Positions 27,422-36,266 of a stretch of 51,888 nucleotides of DNA are shown here, one piece after another. A program made the position numbers and the translations under genes. The stretch's first letter is position 1, and the number at the start of each line of letters is the position of its first letter. The stretch spans positions 1 through 51,888 of the forward strand of contig WRAG01000013.1 in the NCBI GenBank assembly GCA_009780345.1, given 5' to 3'. The notes below the pieces were generated by a model. The model saw only the letters and a program-made list of their open reading frames with translations, made no database searches and was not told the origin of the DNA. Source of the stretch: Oscillospiraceae bacterium (GTDB taxonomy: Bacteria; Bacillota; Clostridia; Monoglobales; WRAG01).

Positions 27422-28117
27422 GTGGGTATAACAGGTGCGGCGATTAACGCAGGCGCGATTGTATTGGGCGGCAGCGTTGGACTTTTGCTAAAAGGGCGAA
27501 TTAAAAAGGATTTTTCCAAAAATTTGATGCGCATTTTAGGGCTTTGCACTATTATTATCGGTATTTCCGGCGCGCTTGGCGGATATGAGCATATTATACC
27601 GTTGGTTATCATTTTGGCGCTTGGAACGTTTGCCGGAGAACTTTTGCGTATCGACGACGGTTTGAACAAACTTGGAATGTTTATGCAAAGTAAGTTCAGC
27701 CGCGACGGAGATTCGTCCACTTTTGCACGGGGATTTGTTGAGCCGACTTTGTTGTTTTGCGTCGGCGCGTTGGCGATTTTAGGCTCGCTTGAAAGCGGCG
27801 TAAGCGGTGATCGTAGTATTATATTCACAAAATCCATCATCGACGGAGTCGCGGCAATGATGTTCGCGTCTTACCTTGGCGTTGGCGTTCTGTTTTCGGC
27901 GGCTTCTGTGCTTATTTATCAAGGCAGCATCGAGTTTTTCGCCGGATTTTTTTACAATGTTTTTACACCACCGCTTATTATGATGATTTCCGCGGCGGGC
28001 GGCGTTATGGTGTTGGGAATCGGACTTAATATGGTTGTGGATTCTAAGATAAAAATTGCCAACTTTCTACCCGGATTTTTGTTTGCCGCGGCGTATTATT
28101 ATTTTTTTCTTCGGTAA
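27422..28117 (+). CDS. DUF554 family membrane protein
   Basis: A 231-residue integral membrane protein with about seven membrane segments. It opens with AINAGAIVLGGSVGLLLKGRI and contains GALGGYEHIIPLVIILALG and GALAILGSLESGVSGDRSI, which match the DUF554 (YdfK/YqgA-like) family. The biochemical role is unknown; a transport or channel function has been suggested by its topology only. GTG at 27422 with AGGAG nine bases upstream is the better start; TTG at 27413 directly abuts that site. It may be transcribed with the liv operon. Confidence 0.9.
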   Translation: MGITGAAINAGAIVLGGSVGLLLKGRIKKDFSKNLMRILGLCTIIIGISGALGGYEHIIPLVIILALGTFAGELLRIDDGLNKLGMFMQSKFSRDGDSSTFARGFVEPTLLFCVGALAILGSLESGVSGDRSIIFTKSIIDGVAAMMFASYLGVGVLFSAASVLIYQGSIEFFAGFFYNVFTPPLIMMISAAGGVMVLGIGLNMVVDSKIKIANFLPGFLFAAAYYYFFLR

Positions 28118-28120
28118 ATG

Positions 28121-28149
28121 TTGACAAAGCGTATTAGCTGTTGTATAAT
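28121..28149 (+). promoter_or_regulatory. Promoter for tRNA-Pro
   Basis: Perfect TTGACA (28121-28126), 17 bases, TATAAT (28144-28149). The precursor would have about 93 bases before the mature tRNA, including a GATTTTCGC/GCGGAAATC hairpin and AT-rich TTAATTATTAATT repeats. Confidence 0.85.
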
Positions 28150-28248
28150 TGCATAGTTGTAAAAAATTAAATAGGATTTTCGCGTTTTTGGCGGAAATCT
28201 CACAATAATTATTAATTGTACATTATTAATTATTAATTGCTTTTATAT

Positions 28249-28325
28249 CGGGGTGTGGCGAAGCTTGGTATCGCGCTTGGTTCGGGACCAAGAGGCCGGA
28301 GGTTCGAATCCTCTCACTCCGACCA
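28249..28325 (+). tRNA. tRNA-Pro (anticodon CGG)
   Basis: A 77-base cloverleaf with acceptor CGGGGTG/CACTCCG, anticodon stem CTTGG/CCAAG around loop TTCGGGA (anticodon CGG, reading CCG), T-arm GGAGGTTCGAATCCTC and an encoded CCA end. The C1-G72 first pair is typical of bacterial tRNA-Pro. Confidence 0.97.
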
Positions 28326-28328
28326 GTT

Positions 28329-28442
28329 GGGGTGTTTTTACAGCATTTGAGATAAATGAAACTTAATTTTGCTGATTTTTGCAAAATTGTAGTTGAATTA
28401 TCCAGCGGCATAGCCGTCGGACAAATGCCGTAAAAACACTCC
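28329..28442. repeat. 114-base inverted-repeat element abutting tRNA-Pro
   Basis: Arms of 21 bases (28329-28349 and 28422-28442) match at 19 positions. Between them are a perfect AATTTTGC/GCAAAATT hairpin and a small CGGC/GCCG hairpin, giving a branched fold. The element begins four bases after the tRNA CCA. TTTTATTT follows the right arm, so it may also serve as a transcription end. Confidence 0.65.
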
Positions 28443-28532
28443 TTTTATTTATGTAATTACACCGTAAGTTTAGCGGGTAGATAACTTGTTACAACTTTCT
28501 CTTATGTTGCGTTGTCGCCGGAAACGCTAAAA

Positions 28533-30779
28533 TCAAAACTCTATATTTGTAACAATATCAAACACCGGCGCCATATAATTGTTCCAAAACAACAGCTTAA
28601 AATCACCGAAAGGTAAAGTGACGTTATATCTCATATAACCATCTTCAAAAATTCCAACGGAAGATGCGATATAGACAACTCTGCCTTCGATAAAATGGGC
28701 GATGAACAAGTTATATCTGCTTAAATCTACATTCGTGCCGTCCAAAACGCTAACGCTTAGCGTTATATCATTTCCGTCCTGTTCCAAAGACACCTCGAGT
28801 TTATCAATATATTTATCTGTTAATGTCAAATTAAAATCCAACTCTTCATTTATCACGTTTACAGTCAAGTGGTAGTCATTGGTGTTCCAATTAGCCGTCA
28901 AGAATTGCGCAGCAACTCGAATATAATATGTCCCGGCGGCGAGAAAGCCGATATAACTGCTTCCTCCATAGGAACGCATAATCTCTCTTGCTTCGCTGTC
29001 GAATAAGGTAAGACGGTGAGTTATGTTTCCTTGTGTGAAGTCTATAGAAACGCGTCCGTCTATCGGTAATGTGAAACTATGATAATTCACTGTGTCCCGT
29101 GTTTCAAGACGGTCAGTTATTTGTAGCATTACAACTGAATTATCTTGATTGTTTGAAATTCGCGTTCTCGAATTACTTGGGCGTGGTCGGGTGCAACAGT
29201 CGTTTCCCTGTGTACACCACGGCACCACTACGCCGTTTTCGCGATGAAATTCGCGGAAAAACGGACAGTTGTTTTTATCGATGATTGGAAATGAACTGCT
29301 TGCGGAGAACGACCATCCTCCTCCCAAGCTTAATGATAACACAGCTCCAATCTCAAGGTACGAGTGTATAGTCCAATGCTCACAGAAAGGCAGATTATAC
29401 TCAATATTGACTTTTAGCCCCGCTCTTGCATAAATATTGCCTTTAAAGATTCCTTCTTCAATACCCCAAGATATTCTCACGCCAATAGAAGCGCTAACCC
29501 GCGCGGAAAGTTCAAAGCCTTTCGACTCAAAACTTCTGACACGGCGCAAGCCGCTGCCGACAGTATATTCCCATCCTGTTTCAAACCCGGCAGTATACGT
29601 TAATGCCAAGCTTCCGCTTGCGGAAAGCTCTAAGGAGAGGTTGATAGGTCCTAACTTTGTCGGAATTGTTCCAAGCCTTATGGTTTCTGAAAGAGATATT
29701 TCCAATAATGTACCCGTAATTTTGACATTCCCCGCAAGACCGATAAAAGCAGACTGCCTTGTCGGGTTAATTTCGTATCTATACAAAATAGAAATGTCGG
29801 AAATCCGAACTTGTATTCCGTTAATTCTTGGTGATGTTAAAGTAAGTCCTCCGACTCTAACTTCGTCAGAAGTTCTGCCGGTTAAGGCGCTGAATGCGGC
29901 GCCTTCGGCTTCATCATCAAATATAATAACCGTATCATCATACGGGATGATAGATGCCAAATCAATATCAATGATACCTTGCGCGTCCGCAGCTATAATA
30001 AAATCGTTAATGTCTTGTGATACGGTTGTGATAATTGTATAATACCAATCGTATATGGTTACCGATTTAGCGGTGTAGGCAAACGGAAGCCCGTCAAAAT
30101 ACACAACAAAAGTTTGCCCGATGTTAATCATCCTTGCAATTTGGGAATCGAAAATTGTTAAAACACCGTTCTCATCCTTTGACACATCAGTTCCGTTCGG
30201 AATTTCAATAACACCTAATTCTAACTCAAACATATTAATATGATTGGGATTTATTTCCGTCCACGACAATACTTCGGCGGCATCGGCAAGCATTATATTC
30301 TTCTCAGCTTCAGTGATGTTCTGCTGCGGCATAAACTGCCCGCTTGACAATGCGAACCAGTTCCGCTCTGTAGCGATGTGGTAAGCGTATTTTTCAAAGG
30401 GATATTGCTCGCCGTCTGTCGGCTGAAAACCAAGGGCAAAATTCAAAGTGCGCGCTGCGAAATCTCGTGTAACAGGGTCATTCGGCCTGAATAAAAAGTT
30501 ACCTTCAACCGCGTCGATGTCTATGGCAAAATCAATAACGCCAAATTCCGCCGCCATCATAACTTCGCGATAAAACTGATGTGTTATATTAAAGTCATAG
30601 AAATAATCATCCGGCATATTGCTTTCATCTTCTACAGTCATATCAAACAACTCTACCAACTCGCGAATCCACTCCGCTCTGGTAATCGGATTAGAGGAGT
30701 ATGCGGGCATACTTCCAATGGGAATTAGTGTTATCAGTAAAGCCATTACCATTATCAAGCTTAAAAGTTGTTTTTTCAT
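28533..30779 (-). CDS. Secreted protein with SLH-like N-terminus and pre-peptidase-like C-terminus
   Basis: The 748-residue precursor has a signal peptide (LLSLIMVMALLITLIPI). It is followed by about 150 residues that read like diverged SLH repeats (ITRAEWIRELVELFDM, GNFLFRPNDPVTRDFAART, QFMPQQNITEAEKNIM), which would attach it to the cell wall. The middle is beta-rich with a short Cys-rich stretch (NNCPFFREFH, CTQGNDCC). A region near residues 540-640 resembles the bacterial pre-peptidase C-terminal fold (YHSFTLPIDGRVSIDF; GTYYIRVAA). The end (FKLLFWNNYMAPVFDI) is like those of other secreted proteins in this window. No catalytic motif is seen, so a structural or adhesive surface role is likely. 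Confidence 0.7.
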   Translation of the reverse strand: MKKQLLSLIMVMALLITLIPIGSMPAYSSNPITRAEWIRELVELFDMTVEDESNMPDDYFYDFNITHQFYREVMMAAEFGVIDFAIDIDAVEGNFLFRPNDPVTRDFAARTLNFALGFQPTDGEQYPFEKYAYHIATERNWFALSSGQFMPQQNITEAEKNIMLADAAEVLSWTEINPNHINMFELELGVIEIPNGTDVSKDENGVLTIFDSQIARMINIGQTFVVYFDGLPFAYTAKSVTIYDWYYTIITTVSQDINDFIIAADAQGIIDIDLASIIPYDDTVIIFDDEAEGAAFSALTGRTSDEVRVGGLTLTSPRINGIQVRISDISILYRYEINPTRQSAFIGLAGNVKITGTLLEISLSETIRLGTIPTKLGPINLSLELSASGSLALTYTAGFETGWEYTVGSGLRRVRSFESKGFELSARVSASIGVRISWGIEEGIFKGNIYARAGLKVNIEYNLPFCEHWTIHSYLEIGAVLSLSLGGGWSFSASSSFPIIDKNNCPFFREFHRENGVVVPWCTQGNDCCTRPRPSNSRTRISNNQDNSVVMLQITDRLETRDTVNYHSFTLPIDGRVSIDFTQGNITHRLTLFDSEAREIMRSYGGSSYIGFLAAGTYYIRVAAQFLTANWNTNDYHLTVNVINEELDFNLTLTDKYIDKLEVSLEQDGNDITLSVSVLDGTNVDLSRYNLFIAHFIEGRVVYIASSVGIFEDGYMRYNVTLPFGDFKLLFWNNYMAPVFDIVTNIEF

Positions 30780-30822
30780 TTTTTATCAAACTCCCCCAAA
30801 AAAATTTACAATCATTTCACAC

Positions 30823-30851
30823 ATTTTACCATACTTCAAAACAAAATGCAA
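30823..30851 (-). promoter_or_regulatory. Promoter for the SLH-like secreted protein gene
   Basis: TTGCAT (30846-30851) and TAAAAT (30823-30828) with 17-base spacing on the minus strand. The same two hexamers and spacing occur ahead of the gene at 33436. Confidence 0.6.
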
Positions 30852-30919
30852 GCTTGTTTGGATGTTTTACATTATGTATAAATACCTCCAAGTTTTTTGT
30901 GGTATTATCATGTAACTTA

Positions 30920-30956
30920 GCATAAATAAAAGCACGACAAATTTATTATTTGTCGT
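30920..30956 (-). terminator. Probable terminator of the sigma-anti-sigma-stalk operon
   Basis: ACGACAAAT/ATTTGTCGT stem (30934-30942 with 30948-30956), followed on the minus strand by GCTTTTATTT, about 110 bases beyond the stalk-gene stop. Nothing else is recognised between 30957 and 31068. Confidence 0.6.
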
Positions 30957-31068
30957 ACTAATATTTAAAATTCAGATTTCATACGAGTCCGTATAGTTAC
31001 AGCACTTTCCTAACGGACCCTTGCAATTTAGTCAATAACCACTCTTGCTATTTAAAAACCCATAAGCC

Positions 31069-31686
31069 TTAAAGTTCATATCTCCTACCCGTATCAATAA
31101 TAATTCTGCCGTCCCAATCAACAAAAAAGTTAAGAGCGGCGGCAACATCACGAAGTTTAATAAAATTATTTCCACCGAAGTCATACGCCGTAAAAGTGAT
31201 TTCCTCGCCGTCTAACATAAAATTCCAATCGCTCGGACGCGCCGCGGATGTTACCAAGTTAATGCCGCTTTCGTAAAAGCCTCTATGGTTGTTCAACATT
31301 TCACCGCCAACAATGGTATAAGGTTGACCGCTTGCAAGAGATACAGTATTAGTTCCAACATCAAAGCCTATTTCAAACTGAGCTTGCGTTCCGTTTAAGA
31401 TGTACGCCAAATCACGAAGTTTGAAGTAGTTATTCTCACGGATTGCAAATGCGTCAAATTCAAATTCCACACCGTCTACAATTACAGAAGCGACAACCGC
31501 TATTCCCATCGTTAGTTGATTATATTCCTCGTCAAATGCTATACTACCCCTAATCGCCTGCGCCCTTTCGTCACCGTTGTTTTCTATTATGCTGTCCCAA
31601 CTACCAAATGTAGTTGCAAAAGCACTTGTAACAGATACCACTAACGTGATTACCACCAAAGATAAACTAATTATTTTTTTTAACAT
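31069..31686 (-). CDS. Secreted protein with two stalk-type domains
   Basis: The 205-residue precursor has a signal peptide (KKIISLSLVVITLVVSV, cleavage after SAFA). Two motifs of the stalk/copper amine oxidase N-like type follow: NNYFKLRDLAYILNGT and NNFIKLRDVAAALNFFVDWD, each preceded by a short beta-rich segment. Such domains often act as wall or sugar-binding modules, but activity is unproven. AAGGAG lies eight bases before the ATG at 31686, so the longer frame is rejected. It sits 29 bases after the anti-sigma gene and is likely the operon's third gene, perhaps a target or a cell-surface sensor partner. Confidence 0.75.
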   Translation of the reverse strand: MLKKIISLSLVVITLVVSVTSAFATTFGSWDSIIENNGDERAQAIRGSIAFDEEYNQLTMGIAVVASVIVDGVEFEFDAFAIRENNYFKLRDLAYILNGTQAQFEIGFDVGTNTVSLASGQPYTIVGGEMLNNHRGFYESGINLVTSAARPSDWNFMLDGEEITFTAYDFGGNNFIKLRDVAAALNFFVDWDGRIIIDTGRRYEL

Positions 31687-31715
31687 TTGAAAAACTCCTT
31701 TTTTTAATAAATTTT

Positions 31716-32492
31716 TTAGTAAAGTTCTAAATCGATTACCATCGAGGGATTCCATAAGACTCCATACCCTTCTCGCCGCTCGTCCGGCGTTACCTCGGTT
31801 GCGATGTTAATCGAACCTCTGCCCGACAAATCAATCACAGCCGTTTGTTCATAGGTTTCGCCGTCATTGAATATTACATTAGCACGGATTTCTATACTTT
31901 CGGGAATATTATCAATGTTAACATCATTGCTACCCCAAAATAACAGTATGTCATCGTCCATAGCACTACCAAAGGTTATAGCATTTCCGACAACATAAAA
32001 CTCTGTACCAAACATCATCAGTTGACTATCTAAACCCATATAAGTGTGTGGCACGGACTCTGTGTGTGCTAAACTTCTGATACGTTGCGTTGCGAAAAAT
32101 CCCTCGTTAGTAGAGAACTCAACATTTTGAATGTTATTCCCCTTGTATCTTAGACCAACACTGACAAAAAAATTATCGCCGTCAAAATGTCCTGCCCAAA
32201 ATTCGTTTGTCATAAGGTCAATTTCACGCAATCCAAACGTGCCGTCCTCTTGTACTTCCATAGCAAAGGCTTGTAGCGAAAAAGTGTTGTTCACATCGGG
32301 AGCAAAAAACCTAACTCCAAATACAGCGAACATCAGCACTGCCGCCGTTGTTGCGAGTGAAATAGCGGTGCGGAAAACAGGGCGTTTTTTATTGCGTTGT
32401 TGCTTTTGCTTTATTTTTTCAAGTATGCGCTTGTCAGCAGCAGCATTTAGCCGAATTGTATCAAGAGCATCAATTATTTTTTTATTCTTCAT
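31716..32492 (-). CDS. Membrane-anchored anti-sigma factor-like protein
   Basis: The 258-residue product begins MKNKKIIDALDTIRLNA, a cytoplasmic segment rich in Lys/Gln. One membrane helix follows (AISLATTAAVLMFAVFGV) at about residues 44-62, then an extracytoplasmic beta-rich part. This topology and its 11-base overlap with an ECF sigma gene mark it as the cognate anti-sigma factor of the DUF4179-like class. The ATG at 32492 lies within the end of the sigma gene. The extended frame upstream to 32603 merely reads through the sigma-gene tail and is rejected. The inducing signal is unknown. Confidence 0.8.
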   Translation of the reverse strand: MKNKKIIDALDTIRLNAAADKRILEKIKQKQQRNKKRPVFRTAISLATTAAVLMFAVFGVRFFAPDVNNTFSLQAFAMEVQEDGTFGLREIDLMTNEFWAGHFDGDNFFVSVGLRYKGNNIQNVEFSTNEGFFATQRIRSLAHTESVPHTYMGLDSQLMMFGTEFYVVGNAITFGSAMDDDILLFWGSNDVNIDNIPESIEIRANVIFNDGETYEQTAVIDLSGRGSINIATEVTPDERREGYGVLWNPSMVIDLELY

Positions 32493-33123
32493 TTTCCAAC
32501 ACCCCTTTCTCGTCACAACAAACTTCACTTTGCTCGTTTTCGGACAAAGGGCGTCCGAAAAGCTCACACGTTTTGTTATTGCTCCTCTTTCCCACAAAGT
32601 CACAAACCGACTTGGCGGGAGCCCTATCTTCTGCGAGAATATCTCGCAGAAGGAACCTTGCCTCTCGCATATGATAACGAACGGTGGAGTGCGGTTTTTT
32701 GAGTATTTGAGCGACTTCTGCGGTTGAGTACCCCTCGTAATAGTAAAGATACATTACATCTTTATAGCGTTCGGGCAAATTCAAAATAATTTTTAACACT
32801 TCATTTTCTTGGAATGGATTTGCGGTTTCCAAATTTTCATAATCATCTATATTCGCACGACTACGCCACCAATGTTTGAAAAAATCTTTACATTTATTTA
32901 TTGAAGTTCGCAAAAACCACGCTTTTTCGTGTTCAGCACTCTTAAAGGTTGTGCCGTCTTTTAGCAGTTTTGCGAATATATCAGCAACCACATCTTCTGC
33001 GTCTGCCGCATTTTTCATATATGCAAAGCAAACTCGATATATCATAGCAGATTGTCGCTTGTAGATTTCCTCAAAAGTACCTGATGTGTATTCTTCGCCG
33101 CGCGCAAGCGAGAAAATAATCAT
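32482..33123 (-). CDS. ECF-type RNA polymerase sigma factor
   Basis: A 213-residue sigma factor. Region 2 shows YRVCFAYMKNAADAEDVVADIF and region 4 shows LPERYKDVMYLYYYEGYSTAEVAQ followed by STVRYHMREARFLLRD. Family members normally end soon after that helix; here a tail of about 47 residues continues with a Cys-containing stretch (KTCELFGRPLSENEQSEVCC). That part of the gene is full of inverted repeats. AAAGGGGG precedes the start. The overlapping downstream gene is its likely anti-sigma factor, and its targets may include the neighbouring surface genes. Confidence 0.9.
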   Translation of the reverse strand: MIIFSLARGEEYTSGTFEEIYKRQSAMIYRVCFAYMKNAADAEDVVADIFAKLLKDGTTFKSAEHEKAWFLRTSINKCKDFFKHWWRSRANIDDYENLETANPFQENEVLKIILNLPERYKDVMYLYYYEGYSTAEVAQILKKPHSTVRYHMREARFLLRDILAEDRAPAKSVCDFVGKRSNNKTCELFGRPLSENEQSEVCCDEKGVLENEE

Positions 33124-33253
33124 CAGTCACAACCCCCTTTCACCACTAATACGATTTTGAATATCGAAATGTTGGGTAAAATTTCGAAAAATTTTTTCTG
33201 CTAATAATTATAGCATAAATATCACCCAAAATATACAATAGCATAAATTTGAA

Positions 33254-33287
33254 AAAACGCTACAAATATATAAATTTGTAGTGTTTT
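33254..33287. terminator. Isolated terminator-like hairpin between divergent genes
   Basis: AAAACGCTACAAAT (33254-33267) pairs along its whole length, with one G-U, with ATTTGTAGTGTTTT (33274-33287). A T-rich tail follows on the plus strand, and on the minus strand a T-run also follows with one mismatch in the stem. No gene obviously ends here. Confidence 0.55.
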
Positions 33288-33306
33288 TATTTTTCAATTT
33301 TGGATA

Positions 33307-33335
33307 TTGCATAATTAACTGCTTTATGTTAAAAT
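33307..33335 (+). promoter_or_regulatory. Promoter for the secreted repeat/propeller protein gene
   Basis: TTGCAT (33307-33312), 17 bases, TAAAAT (33330-33335), giving a leader of about 95 bases. A second, weaker candidate (TTGTAA-17-TATAAA) lies directly ahead of the ribosome site. Confidence 0.55.
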
Positions 33336-33435
33336 GCTATTAAATTGGTCTTCGCCATAGGTTCAGTTAGTGTAATATAATTATTAAAAATGTTGTAATT
33401 CTGTACAAGGTTTTATATAAAGGAGAGAGGAAAGA

Positions 33436-36186
33436 GTGAAAAAAATTCAATGCAGAAAACTTTTCGGAATATTGGTTATATTGGCAATATTGGCGTCGAT
33501 ATTTGCATTTCCGTCGACATCGGTGTCTGCCGATAACACGATAGAGGTATCTTTCCGAAACAACGACGGATCTCTTATCGAACCGTCACTCCTTGTGTAT
33601 CCGGGAACGATTATCCCTTCGTTCAGTCGAATTAACTTCGCGCCGGCAGGGCAAGGCCTTGTCGGTTGGAGCACCGCGCCGAACGGCGGCGGACTTATTT
33701 TCCGCGTCGGAACTTTGATTACTGTCGGATATTCAAATATGGACCTTTTTCCGGTGTTCGGAGCGCATAACGAGGGGCGCACAATAAACGGGCGTTCGGT
33801 TGCGCTAATCCCCGGAACCGCCGGACAATCGGCAGATGTATTCGGCGTTGCGATTGACTCGGGCGGAAATCCGTTCGTATCAAAAGGCACAGACGGACGT
33901 ATAATTAGGTTTAATTACAGGGAGCCTATGACAACTTTTCCACCAAACTGGGCTGCGTTAAACCTTATAGGTAATGTCAGAGGAGGTAATGTTCAGGTTG
34001 TAATTATTCCGTTTATTGCTCAAAACACCTTTGTTCCGCTTGTTAACTTAGGCGTAAACTCGGGTACGGGGGGCGACGTGTCGTTCGGCATGACATTTGA
34101 CGCGTTTGATAATTTGTATATCCCAATGCCGGGCGGAGCGGCGGGCGGTTCGATATTGCAAGTTACAAGAACCGGTTACGACGCAAACGGCGCGCCGATA
34201 TTTGCGGCGGCAAGCGAGGTGAATAGGGTTGTAGAAGGGTTCGCTAACGTTATTTCGATACATATCGACGGTGATGGCAACCTTTGGGCGGCAAACAGCG
34301 GCGGTATTTTACGCAGATATGCAAGAACAAGCGCGATTAACGCCGTCATTCCGACATTTAGCGGTCAGCATACACAATGGACAATTGGCGGACAGATTCG
34401 CGGAATTACAAGTGACAGCGAAGGAAATATTTGGGTTTCAAGCCGCAGCGGCGGAATTTTTAGGCTTGTAAGAACCGGCGCTGACACTTTCTCTGCGCCT
34501 GTATCGCTTGTACCGTCAGCCTCGGAGTTTATTCCCGGAGCGTTTGGCGTTGCGAGAATTCCTGACCCGAACGGCATAGCGTATTGCCGAATTGATAATT
34601 TGATTTACGTTGCGATATTAGGAGAATACGGTCTTGCGGCGATTGACCTTCATACAGATACCGTTTATATGCATATATTCGGCGACGGCGGTTCAGGAAA
34701 TCACCCGCCGGATGATATATATACTCCGTTTACCCCCGGTTCGGAGACTCCTGTTGTGCGGCTTCCGAGAACGATGTCGGTTTCGACCACTCCGTTCGGC
34801 GAGGCAATCGTGGGAAGAACTAACGCCATCAACCTTATAACAAGCCGCGTTCGCATAACCTTTGATGACGGTGGGCGCGATCTTTCGGGCGGCTCTTTGC
34901 CCGCTCCGATACCGATTACAAGACCCGGATTCAGGGTTAACATTCCTGCCGGCAACCTGCAATCTGACGGAGCTGTATTTAGAGGTTGGGCATTGCCTGA
35001 CGGTACGTTAGTTGAGTCGGGAATTTGGACAGTTCCGGCGTCGAGAGCGGATATCGTACTTTCCGCGCAGTGGGAAGTTCCGCTTGCGCCGGCAACTACA
35101 CCGTTACCACCAGCTATAACCGATGATATGATAAGCATGCCGGCAACAACAGCGTTTCACGTAAGGGGTACTACTTTTGCGTCCAATCACGCGACATACG
35201 GCGCAAGCGGCTGGAATAACCTTTTGTCAGGAAGATTGAACAACGACAGATATGCGGAAACGTATGTAGTGTTTGATTTCAGCGATGACCCCGACACATT
35301 GGCAAATATTAAAGAGGTTCTTGAAAACACAGACGACAGAATTGAATTTGCGGTGGGCGCATACGGAAACGGCGGAACAGGCAATCAGCGTGATGTTATT
35401 TTGTCGGTTCATCTAATGCCCCAAGCCCAATTCGCGACTTTGCCGGCAATTGCGGCAAACGGCATGCCGGAAACGCCGTTTACCGCGCTTGACGCGATTG
35501 CAACGAACGGAGCAGGATTTAGAATTTCAAACAGAGCTTCTGTAAACCCTATTTATACAAACGCTACGTTTGTCGGCGCGCAATTAGTTCCTGGAATCAC
35601 TACCGAAGCGAGTGTTGCAGACGCTCCCAATGTTGTAATGTGTTTAAGAGACGCACTTACAGCTATGTTTGAGGCAACGCCGGACGCAACAGGTTTTGCT
35701 CTTACTATTTCGGGTGTTCCGGCTAACACTTCCGCTGAGAACCTTGCTCACGTTGACTTTGCGCGAGTGCAAATGCGGCCTCCCGCTTTCTCTGACGCAA
35801 ATCCGAGAGCATATCGGCCGTCAATCAGGTTTACTAAAGCGGCTAATGTTATTGAACCGATTGAGATAACGTGGGTTGAACCGATTTTTCTTGCTTGGGA
35901 CGACCAAACTCTTATCAATCGTTGGTTTGTAGAGGTAAAAGTAAATCGTCCGCTTATAAATGACGAACGGTTGATTATTTCGGTTTTTGACGAAAACAAT
36001 GTGCTTGTTTTTTTGGATATGCCTAATCCTGCTGAATATGTTGATGAATTTGGTGATTTTCGATATCGCTCTGCCTTTTTGCCGGAGAGATTTGACGAAA
36101 ATTTTGGTTTCGGAACATATACAATTCGTGCGTTTGTATGGGAGGATATGCGGACAATGAACCCTCTTGCGTGGGCGCGTTGGTGA
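33436..36186 (+). CDS. Large secreted protein with InlB-type repeats and a beta-propeller-like region
   Basis: The 916-residue precursor has a signal peptide (LFGILVILAILASIFAF). An InlB B-repeat/Listeria-Bacteroides type domain follows at about residues 34-110 (QGLVGWSTAPNGGG, DLFPVFG). Then comes a region of NHL/SMP-30-like blades (GVAIDSGGNPFVSKGTDG, GMTFDAFDNLYIPMPGG, SIHIDGDGNLWAANSGG, GITSDSEGNIWVSSRSGG), a second repeat domain at about 470-550, and a beta-rich region with no clear family. The final 100 residues end TIRAFVWEDMRTMNPLA, shared in style with neighbouring proteins. It starts with GTG after AGGAGAG. A binding or scaffold role at the surface is most likely; no enzyme site is evident. 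Confidence 0.78.
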   Translation: MKKIQCRKLFGILVILAILASIFAFPSTSVSADNTIEVSFRNNDGSLIEPSLLVYPGTIIPSFSRINFAPAGQGLVGWSTAPNGGGLIFRVGTLITVGYSNMDLFPVFGAHNEGRTINGRSVALIPGTAGQSADVFGVAIDSGGNPFVSKGTDGRIIRFNYREPMTTFPPNWAALNLIGNVRGGNVQVVIIPFIAQNTFVPLVNLGVNSGTGGDVSFGMTFDAFDNLYIPMPGGAAGGSILQVTRTGYDANGAPIFAAASEVNRVVEGFANVISIHIDGDGNLWAANSGGILRRYARTSAINAVIPTFSGQHTQWTIGGQIRGITSDSEGNIWVSSRSGGIFRLVRTGADTFSAPVSLVPSASEFIPGAFGVARIPDPNGIAYCRIDNLIYVAILGEYGLAAIDLHTDTVYMHIFGDGGSGNHPPDDIYTPFTPGSETPVVRLPRTMSVSTTPFGEAIVGRTNAINLITSRVRITFDDGGRDLSGGSLPAPIPITRPGFRVNIPAGNLQSDGAVFRGWALPDGTLVESGIWTVPASRADIVLSAQWEVPLAPATTPLPPAITDDMISMPATTAFHVRGTTFASNHATYGASGWNNLLSGRLNNDRYAETYVVFDFSDDPDTLANIKEVLENTDDRIEFAVGAYGNGGTGNQRDVILSVHLMPQAQFATLPAIAANGMPETPFTALDAIATNGAGFRISNRASVNPIYTNATFVGAQLVPGITTEASVADAPNVVMCLRDALTAMFEATPDATGFALTISGVPANTSAENLAHVDFARVQMRPPAFSDANPRAYRPSIRFTKAANVIEPIEITWVEPIFLAWDDQTLINRWFVEVKVNRPLINDERLIISVFDENNVLVFLDMPNPAEYVDEFGDFRYRSAFLPERFDENFGFGTYTIRAFVWEDMRTMNPLAWARW

Positions 36187-36225
36187 GTTAGATTTAGATA
36201 TTAAACAGACATAGATAAACAAGCG

Positions 36226-36251
36226 AAAAGCGGAGCATTTGCTCCGCTTTT
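36226..36251. terminator. Bidirectional terminator between convergent genes
   Basis: A perfect 11-pair stem AAAAGCGGAGC/GCTCCGCTTTT with an ATTT loop, between the genes ending at 36186 (plus) and 36267 (minus). Confidence 0.92.
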
Positions 36252-36266
36252 TGGTTTCTGTAAAGC

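Noticed and set aside
28226-28411. 61-residue frame on the minus strand across tRNA-Pro
   Set aside because: It reads the antisense of the tRNA, a well-known source of spurious proteins, and has no ribosome site.
28435-28532. Obvious terminator for the gene ending at 28533
   Set aside because: Only weak stems without a T-tract are visible, so no terminator is called.
32493-32603. Longer N-terminus for the anti-sigma factor
   Set aside because: The extension merely reads another frame of the sigma-gene tail; the internal ATG at 32492 matches the expected family start.
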